Positions 1 through 11,500 of a stretch of 64,000 nucleotides of DNA are shown here, piece after piece (position 1 is the stretch's first letter; the number at the start of each line of letters is the position of its first letter). Source of the DNA: Agelaius tricolor (Eukaryota > Chordata > Aves > Passeriformes > Icteridae); assembly GCA_023055355.1 (NCBI GenBank), contig JALJCS010000010.1, positions 20,723,001 through 20,787,000 of the forward strand, written 5' to 3'. A program made the translations under genes and the position numbers. The notes beneath the pieces were generated by a model. It was not told the DNA's origin, searched no databases, and was given only the letters and a program-made list of their open reading frames with translations.

Positions 1-2924
1 CACACTGGCCCAAACTCAAATCAAGTCCTTCCTCCCTCTCTGAAAAATGATGTGAGGTGGTACAGAATAATCTCTGGGGCCTAGCTATGCTCCTTCCCAT
101 CTAATGCAAAAATTAACTCTGTTCTGGCCAGAACTAGGACAGTCACCTACTCAATTTGTAATTTTTTTTCCCCAAATCTCAAACTAAATTAGAGATCCTG
201 CCAAGTTTCTTGTGCCCCTACAACTGTGGGTGCAATTGCAATGCTAACTTCTACACTGAAGCTCAAAAAGAGAGGGAGAATGAACAGAGCTCATTTGTTT
301 TTATGTGAGATGGTGGGTTGACAAGCAGTGTAGCAATACTGTTGTTATAATTGTGTTATCTAAAGCTTCCATCTATTTTTCTAGACTCACTGGAAGTTTC
401 AGTTCCTGTAAGCTTAAATACATCGACCCCTTAAAAGCACAATCATGTGCCTGTGATCCCTAGAGAACACTAAGTAGATTTTCCACACAATTAAGTTTAT
501 GATGTCCAATATCTGCCTTAGCCAGAACAAACTGCTTTTCATAGGTTCTACAGTTGCTCTTTTTGTTTTAGTTTATATAGAAAGACATATTTTTTTTCCT
601 AATTCCCTATTTCATTATTGTTTCTTCTTCTCCCTCTAAGACCCAAAATTCTGGGGAACCCTGAGGGCCACAGAAATCCTGCAAGCTCCAGTCCAGAACC
701 CCACCAGGCAGACTTTCCTTTGCACACAGGGAAAGCAACACTTTTCAACAGTATTAGATCAGGAATAATCTTGTTAACACCTTTTCTCCTTCTTGGAGAA
801 AAGACATCTCTAACACTCACACAACAAATTGATTTAGGCAAAAGGCTTTCTCTTCCTATTTGAGCAGTTGCTGCTAGGCACACTGGTAAAAGTCCTGGTC
901 AGCCAAAGCCAGACATTGACTAACTGGATAACATGTGCTTTTTAAACTATTTTGATAGCCCATTGGTTCAGAAACACCAAAAACGAACTTTGAGCTTCCA
1001 CACCAGTGAATTAGCTGATTCTAGCAGGGCGTTCACTGCCCTACAGCCAATCACAGCTACATTTAGTGGTTTCAGTCTGTCCTCAGCACTGTGATGCCTT
1101 CAGGGCAGACACCTAAGTGTCAGCTCTGCCATCAGCATCACTGTATGAAGACCAATGCTCTAGCTCACCACAGCTTTATCACAGCAGTGCTCACAATACC
1201 CAAAGGGATTCCTGAGCCAATTCCTGACCTTACTAAGAGGTGACTTTATTTACCACAGGTGCTGAGCATATCTCCAGAGCCAAACACCCTTCCCTGTCAC
1301 CTCCAGCCTAAGCTCACTGACTGTGGTAGGAAACATTTCAATACAGAACTACCAGCTAGCATAAACTATGCATAAATTAAATATACACTCAAGTGAGTCC
1401 TAAAATAAAGTTGATCTCTATTCTGAATTTTTGTTTAAATTGTCTTTAAAAGAGAGGTAACTAGAACACAGACAGAGGATTAATGGGAGATACACATAAT
1501 GGGAGTCCTTCATGCATTTCAACAAACACTAAAGAATTACAGCGCTATAAAAATGGAAATGCTGATTAAGAGAGTTTACCTGATCTGGCACACCCTTCCA
1601 TGCTCTGGAGAACAGTACTTCAAATCAGACGTTTTTGACAGCACTCCAAGAACCAGTTAAAGTCACAAGCATTTAAACAAAGAGGAGAAACTTAAAAAGT
1701 TCTCTAACTGCTGTTCATCAAAACTTTACTTACTCATTACCTCGGTAGTCCAACCAGACCCTTGATCCAAGTTCACCTGAAACAGCTCTAACTGCTGCTT
1801 TTGCAATACACCTCCCACACTCAGCACCCACAAGACTCAATCATCTCTAGGAAGTCTTACACATGCCATGAACGAGCATTTGGAGGAGAGAAAACCAAAA
1901 CACAAACCCAATCACGTGGCAGATACACAGCAATAACTGCATCCTTCAAATTCAGCTTCCATTTCTGAACCTACCCAGGCCGGCGCACCGTTCCACTCCT
2001 GCCAGCCTGAACCCCAGGCACCATATCCAATCCTGGCAGCTCCCTGAGGGGGATGAGGGCAAGCACCTGCCATAGCCGGTCCTGCTATGGGACGGGAAGC
2101 AGAACAGGCAGCACCTGCTGCCTCGAGGGGCTTTTCATTGTCTACTCTTTCCCTCTGCTGTCAAGGCCAGCAGTACAACAGCTCCCAGAGGGCAGAGGAG
2201 GTGGCTGGGCCCGCAGGAGGTGTCACAGATAAGTGTTTTAAGGTCACTTAAAGAAGATCCACTCTGAACCTTTTGCCTCAGTGGGAAGGTCTTCCTTATC
2301 CCTTCTTATCCTACCCTATCTTTATCCTTTTCTTCCCTGCTCTTCCCCCTCCACACACTCTATGGATAATTATTTGGATTTATTTTGGTTGTAGATTAAT
2401 TAATTCTAGACTTTTGTTTGCTTTTCCTCTATGTGCTTTTTTAGTAGAGCAAACCTTATCAACAAAATTTATCATGCTTCTGCTTTTGTATTAAAGCTAC
2501 TTTTGCTGATAGCTTCTCTAGTGGTTCTTTAAGGAACCTTAAAACACTGACTGGCTACAGGAGGCAGGCAGGGGGAAGGAGGGGAAGAGGGAGCAGGGCA
2601 GGCAGGGGGTCAGGAAGGGAAGCCCTGTGTGAGGCACCCGAGGCAGAGCCGGCTCGCCCCGCAGGGAAACCCTCCAGGCCCTGGACGGGCCCCGCCGCAG
2701 CAGAGCCCGCACCGCCGGCACGGAGCGACCGGAGTGCGGCAGCTGCCAAACGGACCCCGCCGGTGATGCCGAGGGAATGGAGCTCACCGGGGCTCCGCCA
2801 CCCCGTGGCCTCAAGTTCCCCCCAAGCGGCCGCGCTCTCGCTCCCCGCACGGCCCGCGCAACAGCGCCCCATCCCCAGCGCCGTCCCGTCGTGCGCCCCG
2901 CGGGGCGCGGAGCCTGGCGCTCAC
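1..2924 (-). other. CNOT9: CNOT9 intron 1 (3' part beyond the window)
   Basis: This stretch lies downstream, on the minus strand, of the donor that ends the first CNOT9 coding exon, so it should be intron 1. I looked on the minus strand for the expected second coding exon (continuing with PVPTTLAQVD in human) and did not see it, so the intron runs past the left edge. The sequence is fairly AT-rich up to about 2540 and becomes CpG-rich from about 2640. Short open frames here lack splice context and resemble nothing I know. No repeat family or RNA gene was recognised. Confidence 0.7.
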
Positions 2925-2948
2925 CGCGGCCGTGGCCAGGCTGTGCAT
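2925..2948 (-). CDS. CNOT9: CNOT9 (RQCD1/CAF40) first coding exon, 8 codons
   Basis: CNOT9 is the armadillo-repeat subunit of the CCR4-NOT deadenylase complex and links it to RNA-binding and silencing proteins. Only the first coding exon is in the window. On the minus strand an ATG at 2948-2946 opens MHSLATAA and is followed at once by a GTGAGC donor (2924-2919). Those eight residues equal the start of human CNOT9 as I remember it, and the human protein continues with PVPTTLAQ. USP37 lying head-to-head on the other strand, as in mammals, supports the call. Longer minus-strand frames over this place run through the donor into GC-rich intron and are not real. The identification rests on eight residues plus synteny, so a search of the flanking DNA for exon 2 would settle it. 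Confidence 0.85.
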
Positions 2949-3299
2949 GGTCGGAAAGTGGGAGCGGAGCCGCCGCCGCCGCCTCAGGCCGTCACCGTCA
3001 CCGCCGCCATGGGCTCGGCGCTCGCCGCCGCGACCTCTCACCCGCGCGCGGGGCACGCCGGGACGGGGCCGGGCGGGGCCGCCGCAGCGCCAGCGCCTGC
3101 GCGCGGAGCGGGCGCGCGCGGGGCGCGCCGGGAAGGCGCTGCCGCGCTGACGTGAGCGGGCGCGCGTTGCGCGCCGTCTCGCGCTGCTGTGGCCGGTTCC
3201 CGCCATCCGCCGCCGCCGCCCCCTTCCCCCGCCCCCCCGGGCCTGGCCCCGGGCCTGGCCCCGGGCCCCGCGGGACGCGCCGGAACGCGCCGGAACGCA

Positions 3300-3438
3300 G
3301 GTACCGGGGATCGCCGCCACCGACTCCTACCCGCTCCTGGCGGCCGCGTGCCCCTCCCGCCGCGCGGCGACCGCCCGCCCTCAGAGCGGCCCGGCCCGGG
3401 GCGGGCGGCGCTCCCGTGTTCACCGCGTCCCTGTACGG
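3300..3438 (+). other. USP37: Probable USP37 5' untranslated exon (start not known)
   Basis: A good donor (GG|GTGAGC) at 3439 sits in the CpG island. The next acceptor on the plus strand, after a T-rich tract, is at 4127-4128, 54 bases upstream of the USP37 start codon. The simplest reading is a noncoding first exon ending at 3438 and a second exon opening at 4129 that carries the ATG at 4183. The 5' boundary given is arbitrary. RNA evidence is needed, and other donors in the island could be used instead. Confidence 0.45.
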
Positions 3439-4182
3439 GTGAGCGGCGGGAGCGGAGCGGAGCGAGGCCAGGCCCGGGAAGAGCCGGGACCACCGCCAGG
3501 CCCGGCCGGGAGCGGCGGCGCCGGAGCGCGGGATGCCTGGGGGAACCTCCCCGGCAGCGCCTCCCGGGCTGCGCGCCGGGGCCGCTCCATTCATTCCTTC
3601 TGGCTTTTACCGGGAAAACGCCTCGCCCTGCTTCCCGCAACGCTTGGGCTGTGGCTTTCGCCCCCCGGCCCGTGGCTTGCCCGGGCGGAGAGCAGCGGGG
3701 GAAGCCGGGGACCCCCGTCCCGGCCCTGCCAGGTGACCGCGGGTCCCGCGCCGTCAGAACGAGCGCGTTTTCTTTCTTTGGAGACTTCCTCCAAAACTTT
3801 GTTTCCCATCTCATACTGGTTTTCCTCGGGCACTTTTTTTTTTTTTTCTCCTTACCTTAAATCCGTTGAAGTTAAGAGATTTTAATGACTTCTGTGTCTG
3901 GAATTGTGTTTGCTCACCTTTCAGCAGTAAGGAATCGGTGCCCTGCTGTTCATACTGGGAGAGATTTTATTAATCTAAGTTTTCTTCACTGCTGTCCAGC
4001 TCTTCCTTACAGTGTTTAAAAACACTAAAACGCTTCTACCGAACTTCTGCGGAAAGTTCAAGCCACGCTTCTGTCTTCCTTTAGCCATTATTTGGCCTGC
4101 CAAGTTATACATTTCTCCTTTTTAACAGGTTTTTAGGGTGGAGCACGCTTACTGTCGATAGCTCTTTTCTGTGAGAAAAAGC

Positions 4183-7100
4183 ATGGCTCTGTTAAAGGTT
4201 CACGGACCTGTCCGGATGCGCAGCATGCAGACTGGGATTACAAAATGGAAAGAAGGGAGCTTTGAAATTGTGGAGAAGGACAATAAAGTGAATCTAGTAG
4301 TTCACTACAATGTTGGAGGAATTCCAACGACGTTTCAGGTATGCCAGACATTAAGGCTTTTGTTTTAACAGTGCATGGATTGTGCTCTCTTGTGAACAGC
4401 TGTCCTCTTCAAGGCTATTAAGTGTCCCGCAGACTTCCCTCTATCACTGTTTCTTGTTCCTGGTTTCCTGAACACTAATCCCTTTGTATAACTCTCCAGT
4501 AAATTATTTACACGTATTGTTAAAGGATCTACCGAGGTTGGCATTGAGATACCACTGAATGGGAAGAACCAAAGAAACACAGAAAAGTTACAGAAGTGTA
4601 CAGCATTGTGGCTCACATTTTGGATATTTGGAACCTGTAACCTTTCTCTTACTGGCACATTTGTGTTCTCTAGGGGAGAAGATCCTGATCATTTTATACT
4701 AGCTGTTTCCCTAGCTGAAGTGTAATGATGTTAATACACCTGTAGCCTATAGTGAGACTTTGTTGAACATTACTTGTTACAGTTTTAGGTTTTAAATGCA
4801 GATGCAGATCACTGTTAAAGATTCTCTTGAAATATTCAGCAAAATCTTTTCTCATGCTATAGTTGTTTTCAGGTCAGTCTTCCTAGATTTTCTGCAAAAT
4901 GCCCCAAATCAAAAGCAGAGTGCTTTTTTCTATAAGAAATACATACCTGTTTTAGAAATATGTAAATGACACAAGAGCAGTTGGAGGAAGACAAATCCCA
5001 GCTTATTTAGCAACTTTGCAACAGGCTAAACTGATCTATATGTTGACTTTTGCTTTTTCATGCCACTGTTGTTTTTTGTCAGTAATGTTTACCAGTCTGT
5101 TCTCTGAGCCATTTATTTCTGTGTGTACAGATGCTATGGAGAAAAGTTAATTTCTTTTTGAAAGGTTAGGTTTTTGCTGCCTTAGTGTGCTGAAAAGTCT
5201 CAGCAAAGAGTCTGGTAGCTGGTGTTGCCTGGAAATCAAGGCTGTCAGGAAATTGTTAGCTATGGATTGTTCCCACCTGTGTTACTGTAGACTTGGAAAG
5301 AGTCTCTGCCTTCTCATGTGTGCTGCTGTGGCTGCAGGTTTGCTTTAACCCACTGTTGGAGCTGAGGAGAGCAGTCTTGTCTTCCCCTGGTGCATTCCCT
5401 GGGTGCCTGTTCTCACACACTCCTTTCTGCCTGGATGAGTGATGTGGTGTGACAGCAGCTCAGAGCGAGGTTCCGCAGGGAGGATGAGCCTACAGAACAG
5501 CTAACCATGGCCTAAAGGGGCAGGTTTTCTTCCCAGCCTCTCATGGCTGCTGTCTCTGGCACTTGTCAGATCTCTTTGTGAGCTCAGGGGAGTGTTTTCA
5601 CAGAAATTTGGGGAAAGGACTGAATGCAGAATCTAGCAGAGAGGGTAGTAAGCCACCATGCAGCTGGGACTGCAGCAAAGGAAGAGAAGGAGGCTTGTGC
5701 TGGAGGGTAGTTTGTGTGAGACATCCCCAGGCTGTTGGCATGCCATTTCAGGTGTGACAAATTCCTGATGATCTTGCTTCAGAAGCAGCATTCCCTGTTT
5801 TTTTGACAGGCTGCTCTGAGAGTACTGTGAGTGATTTCCCTGCCTGTTTTTAGATTTCTGTAATGGAAGGTTTGGATGGATCCAGCATTATATTTCTTTC
5901 TACAGTGACTGGTGTGTCATCAAATTTCTTCTGTCAGATGATGTCTTAGAGATGTTTCAGAGCTTTAACTAAGTTGTCCTAGATAGTATTAAGAAAAATA
6001 CTTTGTTTCCCCACACCTGCCAAAACTTTGTTACACTGACTGGGTCATAACAGGTGCATGAAGAGTATGGATGGAGTCTTCTGACAGCATTTTGAGTTGA
6101 AAGGGGTTGTTTTGCTCTGAGATGGTGAAGTAATTGTAATCCCTTTGCAGTGGACTCAGTGTTTTAAGAGAGCATGAAAAATTTGGAGCCTATTATTCTT
6201 AGGTATTTGAAAATATTTTTAGTTTGTATTTTTAAAGAATCCCAGCAGCCCACCAAAAAAAAACCCAACCCAAAATACAAGGATTGAGCACAAAGTGTTT
6301 CAAAAGTGTAACGATCCCATTAAAACAAACCCTTAGTCTCTGATCGAGGTGGTTTTCCAGCCCCTCTTACAAGCTGCTGTTGTGTCTAGATTGGTTTTCC
6401 AAGAAGCTAGAGATCTTAATGGAAAAAAAGAAATCTTGTTGGTGGACATGAAGTGTCTTTTACTATCTCAGTCTTTTTGTGATACGCTCAACCTGCATGA
6501 GTAGTAGAACCTTTACCCAACAGCCAGTTTTTGCAGGTGACTTAGCATGAAGCACAAGTAAGATTATTATATTATAAAATAGCAGTGGCATCATTAGGGA
6601 GCACAGAGTCTAATTAAAATTATTCTTGTGCTCAACCATAACCCTGAAAGTTTTGGCACTACTTAATTGTTACGATGTTGCATACAGAGTAAGCATGTTT
6701 CTTACTGACTTACTCCCTCAGCAGATTTTTTAAGTTATTTCAAATCTGTCTTCTCTGAGAGCAAATTGTGAAGTGAGACATTTGTGTTTAATACTTGAAA
6801 CTTTCCCCATATTAAATTGTATTTTGCACTTGATGTGGAAGTTTTTACTAAGTGGGACTTCATAAAGTTGTTTTTCCTTTACATTTACAGATGTCACACT
6901 CAGTAGAAAAGCAAGTTTCAGAAAGCTTATCCAGGACTCTAGAGACTGTTGAGCAATAGTGATACTGTCCTTGCAGTCCTGTCAGATGCCAAGGTCACAG
7001 TTTGTATTAATTGTATGAGGTTTAATGTTTCCTTGAAGTGGAGCAAGAAGTATTTTGCTGGGAGTTTCTCTTAGCTTGTCTATTTGAACTATTTTGTTTG

Positions 7101-8524
7101 AATTTGTAAGTATTTTGACCTTTTAAAGTTGGATTTATGCTTATAGTCACTTTCTTGTTTTCAGTTAAGCCATAACATTAAAACTGTGACCTTACGACCA
7201 AATGGCAGAAAACTGTGCTGCCTGATGCTAACACTAAAGGATACCAGCTTTCTGACAATTGATAAGGTACCTTTCAAAGATGCAAATGAAATGCGGATGT
7301 ATTTGGATGCAGTCCATCAAGACAGGGTTCATACTGGTAAGTGCAATTGTTGTAAATCATGTTATAACATTATGGAGAGGTGGTGTGTTTTCTTTTCCCC
7401 ATCTTATCATGGTATAACCATATTAAACAACAGCTAAGCCCCAAGCATCTGCTCACTCAGTCTTCCCAGTGGGGTTGGGAAGACAATGAGAAAGTGAAAA
7501 TGAGGAAACTTGTGGGTAGAGACAAAGGCAGTTCAGTGAGTAAAGCAAGAACTGAGCACGCAAGCAGAACAAATGAGGAATTCACTCACCACTCCCTGTG
7601 GGCAAGCAGGTGTTCAGCCATCTCCAAGAAAGCAGCACTCTACCATGTGTGATTGTGACTTGAGAATACAAACACCATCACTGTGCCTCCCTTACTTCTT
7701 CCCCAGCTTTGTACACTGAGCATGATGCTGCATGGTGTGGGATATCCCTGTGGTCTGTTGGGGTCAGCTGTGTCTGTGTCCCCTCCTGGCTTTCTGTGCA
7801 TCCCCTGCTTCCTGAGGGGTGATGTGAGCAGCAGAAAAGGCCTTGACTCTTTGTGAGCAGAGTTCAGCAATGACTATAACATCTCTACTATCAGCACTAT
7901 TTCCAGGACAAATCCAAAACATAGCCTTATCCTTGCTACTGTGAAGAAAATTAACTGCTCCAGCCAAAACCAGCACATATCTTCAGCACATTTTGTCCTT
8001 GTGTTCCTGGCTTTCTCTGCACTTCTGTAAATGCTTCTTTCTGGCCTCAAACCCCATTTTTTGTTTTATACCTTTCTCATGCTGAACAAAAATCAGAGAT
8101 TAACATAAGGGATTTGTTTACATTGTGTGTTGGTATTTGAAAAGTTGTTAATCTCCCATGCACAGTCTCTCCATTTTTTCTTTTACTTACTTTATTTTGG
8201 GGTTTTTTTAAGGATAGAAGGTTTGCTGCCAAGTGGCTAAATGACCAGTATGAGGGATATCCATAAACACATGCTTATGTCTGTGCATTCAGAATATTGT
8301 AGTCCATTGGCAAGAAATCTGGCATGCCCTTTCCAAAATCAACTCCAGTTAAATATTTTGCAAATAAAAATTGCAGTCAGTTAAACAACAATCAGATCAA
8401 ATATTGTGTACTTTCTCTGTCAGCTGGGAAACCCTCACAAGGATCTGGCAGTTTTGGAGGTGTGCTGGGCAGCAGGACCACACAGAAGGAAGCTAACAGG
8501 CAATTCTCTTACATAGAGAACCAG
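4183..8524 (+). CDS. USP37: USP37 coding exons 1-3: PH-like N-terminal domain
   Basis: Exons are 4183-4338, 7165-7336 and 8424-8524, coding residues 1 to 143. This segment corresponds to the PH-like domain at the N-terminus of human USP37. Landmarks are RSMQTGITKWKEGSF early in exon 1 and LMLTLKDTSFLTIDKVP in exon 2. The human KEN box at residues 32-34 reads K-D-N here, and the human RxxL-type destruction box starting at Arg71 has Cys71. The later RMYL (near residue 96) is kept. Introns 1 and 2 are about 2.8 kb and 1.1 kb; intron 2 carries an LTR-like repeat. Confidence 0.95.
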
Positions 8525-11500
8525 GTTTGTTCAATTATTCAAATTTTTCCTCTCTAATTTTATTCTGTTCCTCTCTTCCTCTCATTCTCTTTACTGTATG
8601 TTGTAATGGCACTGTAAATACTTTACATCCAAAGTGTTTGTAATCAAGAGAGCTTGGAATATATGGGTATAGGTTGGTTGGCAATGCTGTATCTTGTTTG
8701 TGAGGAGACATCATGAATGAGAAAGGTCAGTGTCTAGCTATGGAAGTCAGATTATGTTCTTCACATATGAGCTTTTAGGGAGAGAAGTAGAAATAGAAGG
8801 AAAGTACATGACTGAGACTTGCTTCTCACATAGTTCTGAATCTGCCTTTGTTTTATGCCAAACACCTTACGTGTGTGTGACCGTGTCTTAGCCAGCATAG
8901 GTCTCAATGGGCTTAGCAGACTTCAGCCAAATGTGTACATTGAAAAGCAGATGATCCAGGTTTATGTCAGAATAAAGTTACTGAATTTCTGGCATTCTGC
9001 TCACATTTTTGTGTAAATTTCACAGTCTTTTCCCCAGAAGTTGTTTCCCTTCAAAATATTTTTTCTTCTTTTTCTCCCCAGATTTCATAGTGTATGCTAG
9101 CTTTAATTTACTTTGTTATCTCTGTGAATACACTTATCTTACTGCCCTGAGGGAGACTATTCCTGACATTGTCCCAAAACAAATTCTACATGTTACCTTA
9201 AAGGCAATCTCACTCCAAAAACTCGAGGCTGTATATACAGTGGTGAGATTAGACATGTTCAGTTTTCAAGTCTAAAATTGACCAACATTCCTTAGTCAAC
9301 CAATTATTACCTCTTTGCATTGCATCATGTATAGAGCTTGTTTGGCCCAAGGCAGTCAGGGCACTGTTTTAATTATGTGGGTTTTAGTACAGCCTTTTAA
9401 TATTTTTAATTGTAATACCACCCAGGATTGATCTGGGGATAGGTAGGAATCACGCCTTGGGTTTTTTTAATGTCAAAGCTTGTAAAGGAGATTTTAAAAA
9501 CTGAAGTTCAACTGACTTAGCATTGGAAAATGAGAAGGGAAAGTGGTTACTGCAGTAGAGTTTAATGTTCATGATTTGTATGACTCAGTCAAAATTTTAC
9601 CTATGTCTAATCAGTATTTAAACTCTCTGAATGTGTTACAAGTAGTATCTCTCCACTTCTGGATGCCACACTGTGGCAAATAAAAAGGGGTGGGAATCAT
9701 AGATTAGACTAAAGATGATCCTGTTTTTTCACTCTTGGGTTTTCTTCCTGGCCCACTCCACTTGGGCTTTGCAGACTCCTCCCAAAAGAGTGACTGTGGA
9801 GAGTAAGGAGGAGAACACATTCCGGAAGGTGCTGGGTACCCCAGCGAGAGGCTCTATTAAGAATTCTGCTGGAGCTGGAGCACCAAGCAACAGGGCAAAC
9901 ATTGCAGCATCTCCTGCATCATCAGTCCCGCACAGGACAGGCTTGTTGGAGAATCGGTAGGAGGGTTTTCTTCTATGATACTGTAAAAATTCAGCTCTTT
10001 ATAGAGCTACAGGTGGATATAAATCTTCCTCTAGTTTTGCTGTTACTTTTAACAGGATGTTAATACATGCTTTTATAGCCTCTGACTGGTGCTGGCACTA
10101 GAGCTTTTAGTACAGCTTAAGAGTTGGGCAGACCAAATGCCTCACTGTATGCTATAAAAGTGGAGATTGCAGAAGATAGGTCCAAAATGCATGGAAGGCA
10201 TTGAGGAATTATATTCAGTTGGAAGAGGGACATTTGCTAACCTTTCAGAAAGAATGACCACAAATTTTTCTGTCATCAGTGAAAAGAGGAAAAGAACACA
10301 ACCCCCTGGTTCAGAAATGAGTGAAGATTATCCCAAAGAGAATGATTCTTCAACGTAAGTAACACTTGGTTTTGATTTTGCATTCCTTGTTCATTTGTAA
10401 AGGGATATTTCTTAAAAGAATGCTCTCAGCCACATGGACCAGGCCAGTCAGCTTATAAATACATTGGGTACTTGGAATGAGGTATGTTTTCAGGGTTAAT
10501 AAGGGAAATACAAACTACTCCAGCAGTTGATTTCCATGAACTGGCACATACAAATTTTGTGTCATCAATCTTTTGTTGATTATGTCAGTCAAAACTGCTT
10601 GTGGACTACACGTGCTTTGACGCTTTCAAAACAAAACTGATAAAGGGGAATTGCCGTTTGAAGAAGAAGCTCCATGTGTTTGAAGTCAAATTTAATTGCA
10701 AGAGGGCTTCTTTAAATGAATTATGTGAGTTAAACTTATGTGTGAGTGAAGTTCTACTGTTCGTGGTCAAGTACTAAAGGCGATAGGAGAGAAATGCTTT
10801 AAAATAAGTTGTAAATATTGAACAGTAATATCCCATATCTTCTGTAACTGCACTGCCTTCCACTTTTCTCTCTGTAGGAATAATAAAGCCTTGAGTGATC
10901 CAGCATGGAAGTACTTGAATAGTAGCAGAGAGAAACAATTGAACCTGAAGCAGACTGAGGAGAATAGGACATCAGGTAAAAAATTAATGTAAAGCCAAAT
11001 GATACCTAGCCTTGACCAGTACAATTTTGCCCCTTTGGTACAACTTCAGCAAGTTGCTGCAGAGGCATTTTTTCCTAATCTGCTATGCCATTAACTTTGT
11101 TGCTTCCTCCAGAGCCATATATGAGATGCAAATAACCTGCCTTCATTTTCAAAGCCTGTCCTGCTCTAGTGTGGCCTTGACATTTATTCTTCAGTGCTGA
11201 TGCCAGCCCATGAGCCAGTTTGCTTGAAAATTCCAACAAGCAGTTTCAAACTGTTCCAAGCTGCCCTTTCACTTGGGAGGCGATTTCTGTAAACTCCTTT
11301 TTGCTTGCTTTCTTATGTATTTTTAAAATTTCCCATTGCTCTTAATGCCCATGTGAATTGTAGGCTGGTTTTTGTGATTGAGATGTCTCCTGTTTGCTTT
11401 TACTTCCTTATCTCTTCCCCAGAACTTACAGGGGCCAGGACTCTGGTCCTGTTTGTACCAAAGTTCTGTTGGATACTGCTGTGGGACAAGGCTTTACAGA

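Larger units (their letters stand above)
2640..3760. promoter_or_regulatory. CpG island, bidirectional CNOT9/USP37 promoter
   Basis: This is a dense run of CpG with GCC and GC-box-like repeats. It covers the first CNOT9 coding exon (minus) and the presumed 5' untranslated exon of USP37 (plus), which ends at a GTGAGC donor at 3439. Motifs visible by eye are an E2F-type TTCCCGCC at 3197-3204 and a CRE-like TGACGTGA at 3148-3155. An E2F site would fit the reported E2F control of USP37 in mammals. Transcription starts cannot be placed from sequence alone. The island shape and head-to-head layout are seen; promoter function is inferred. Confidence 0.8.

Noticed and set aside
2998..3814. Long Arg/Pro/Gly-rich frames on both strands of the CpG island
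   Set aside because: CpG-rich DNA lacks stop codons; the real CNOT9 exon here is eight codons ending at a donor.
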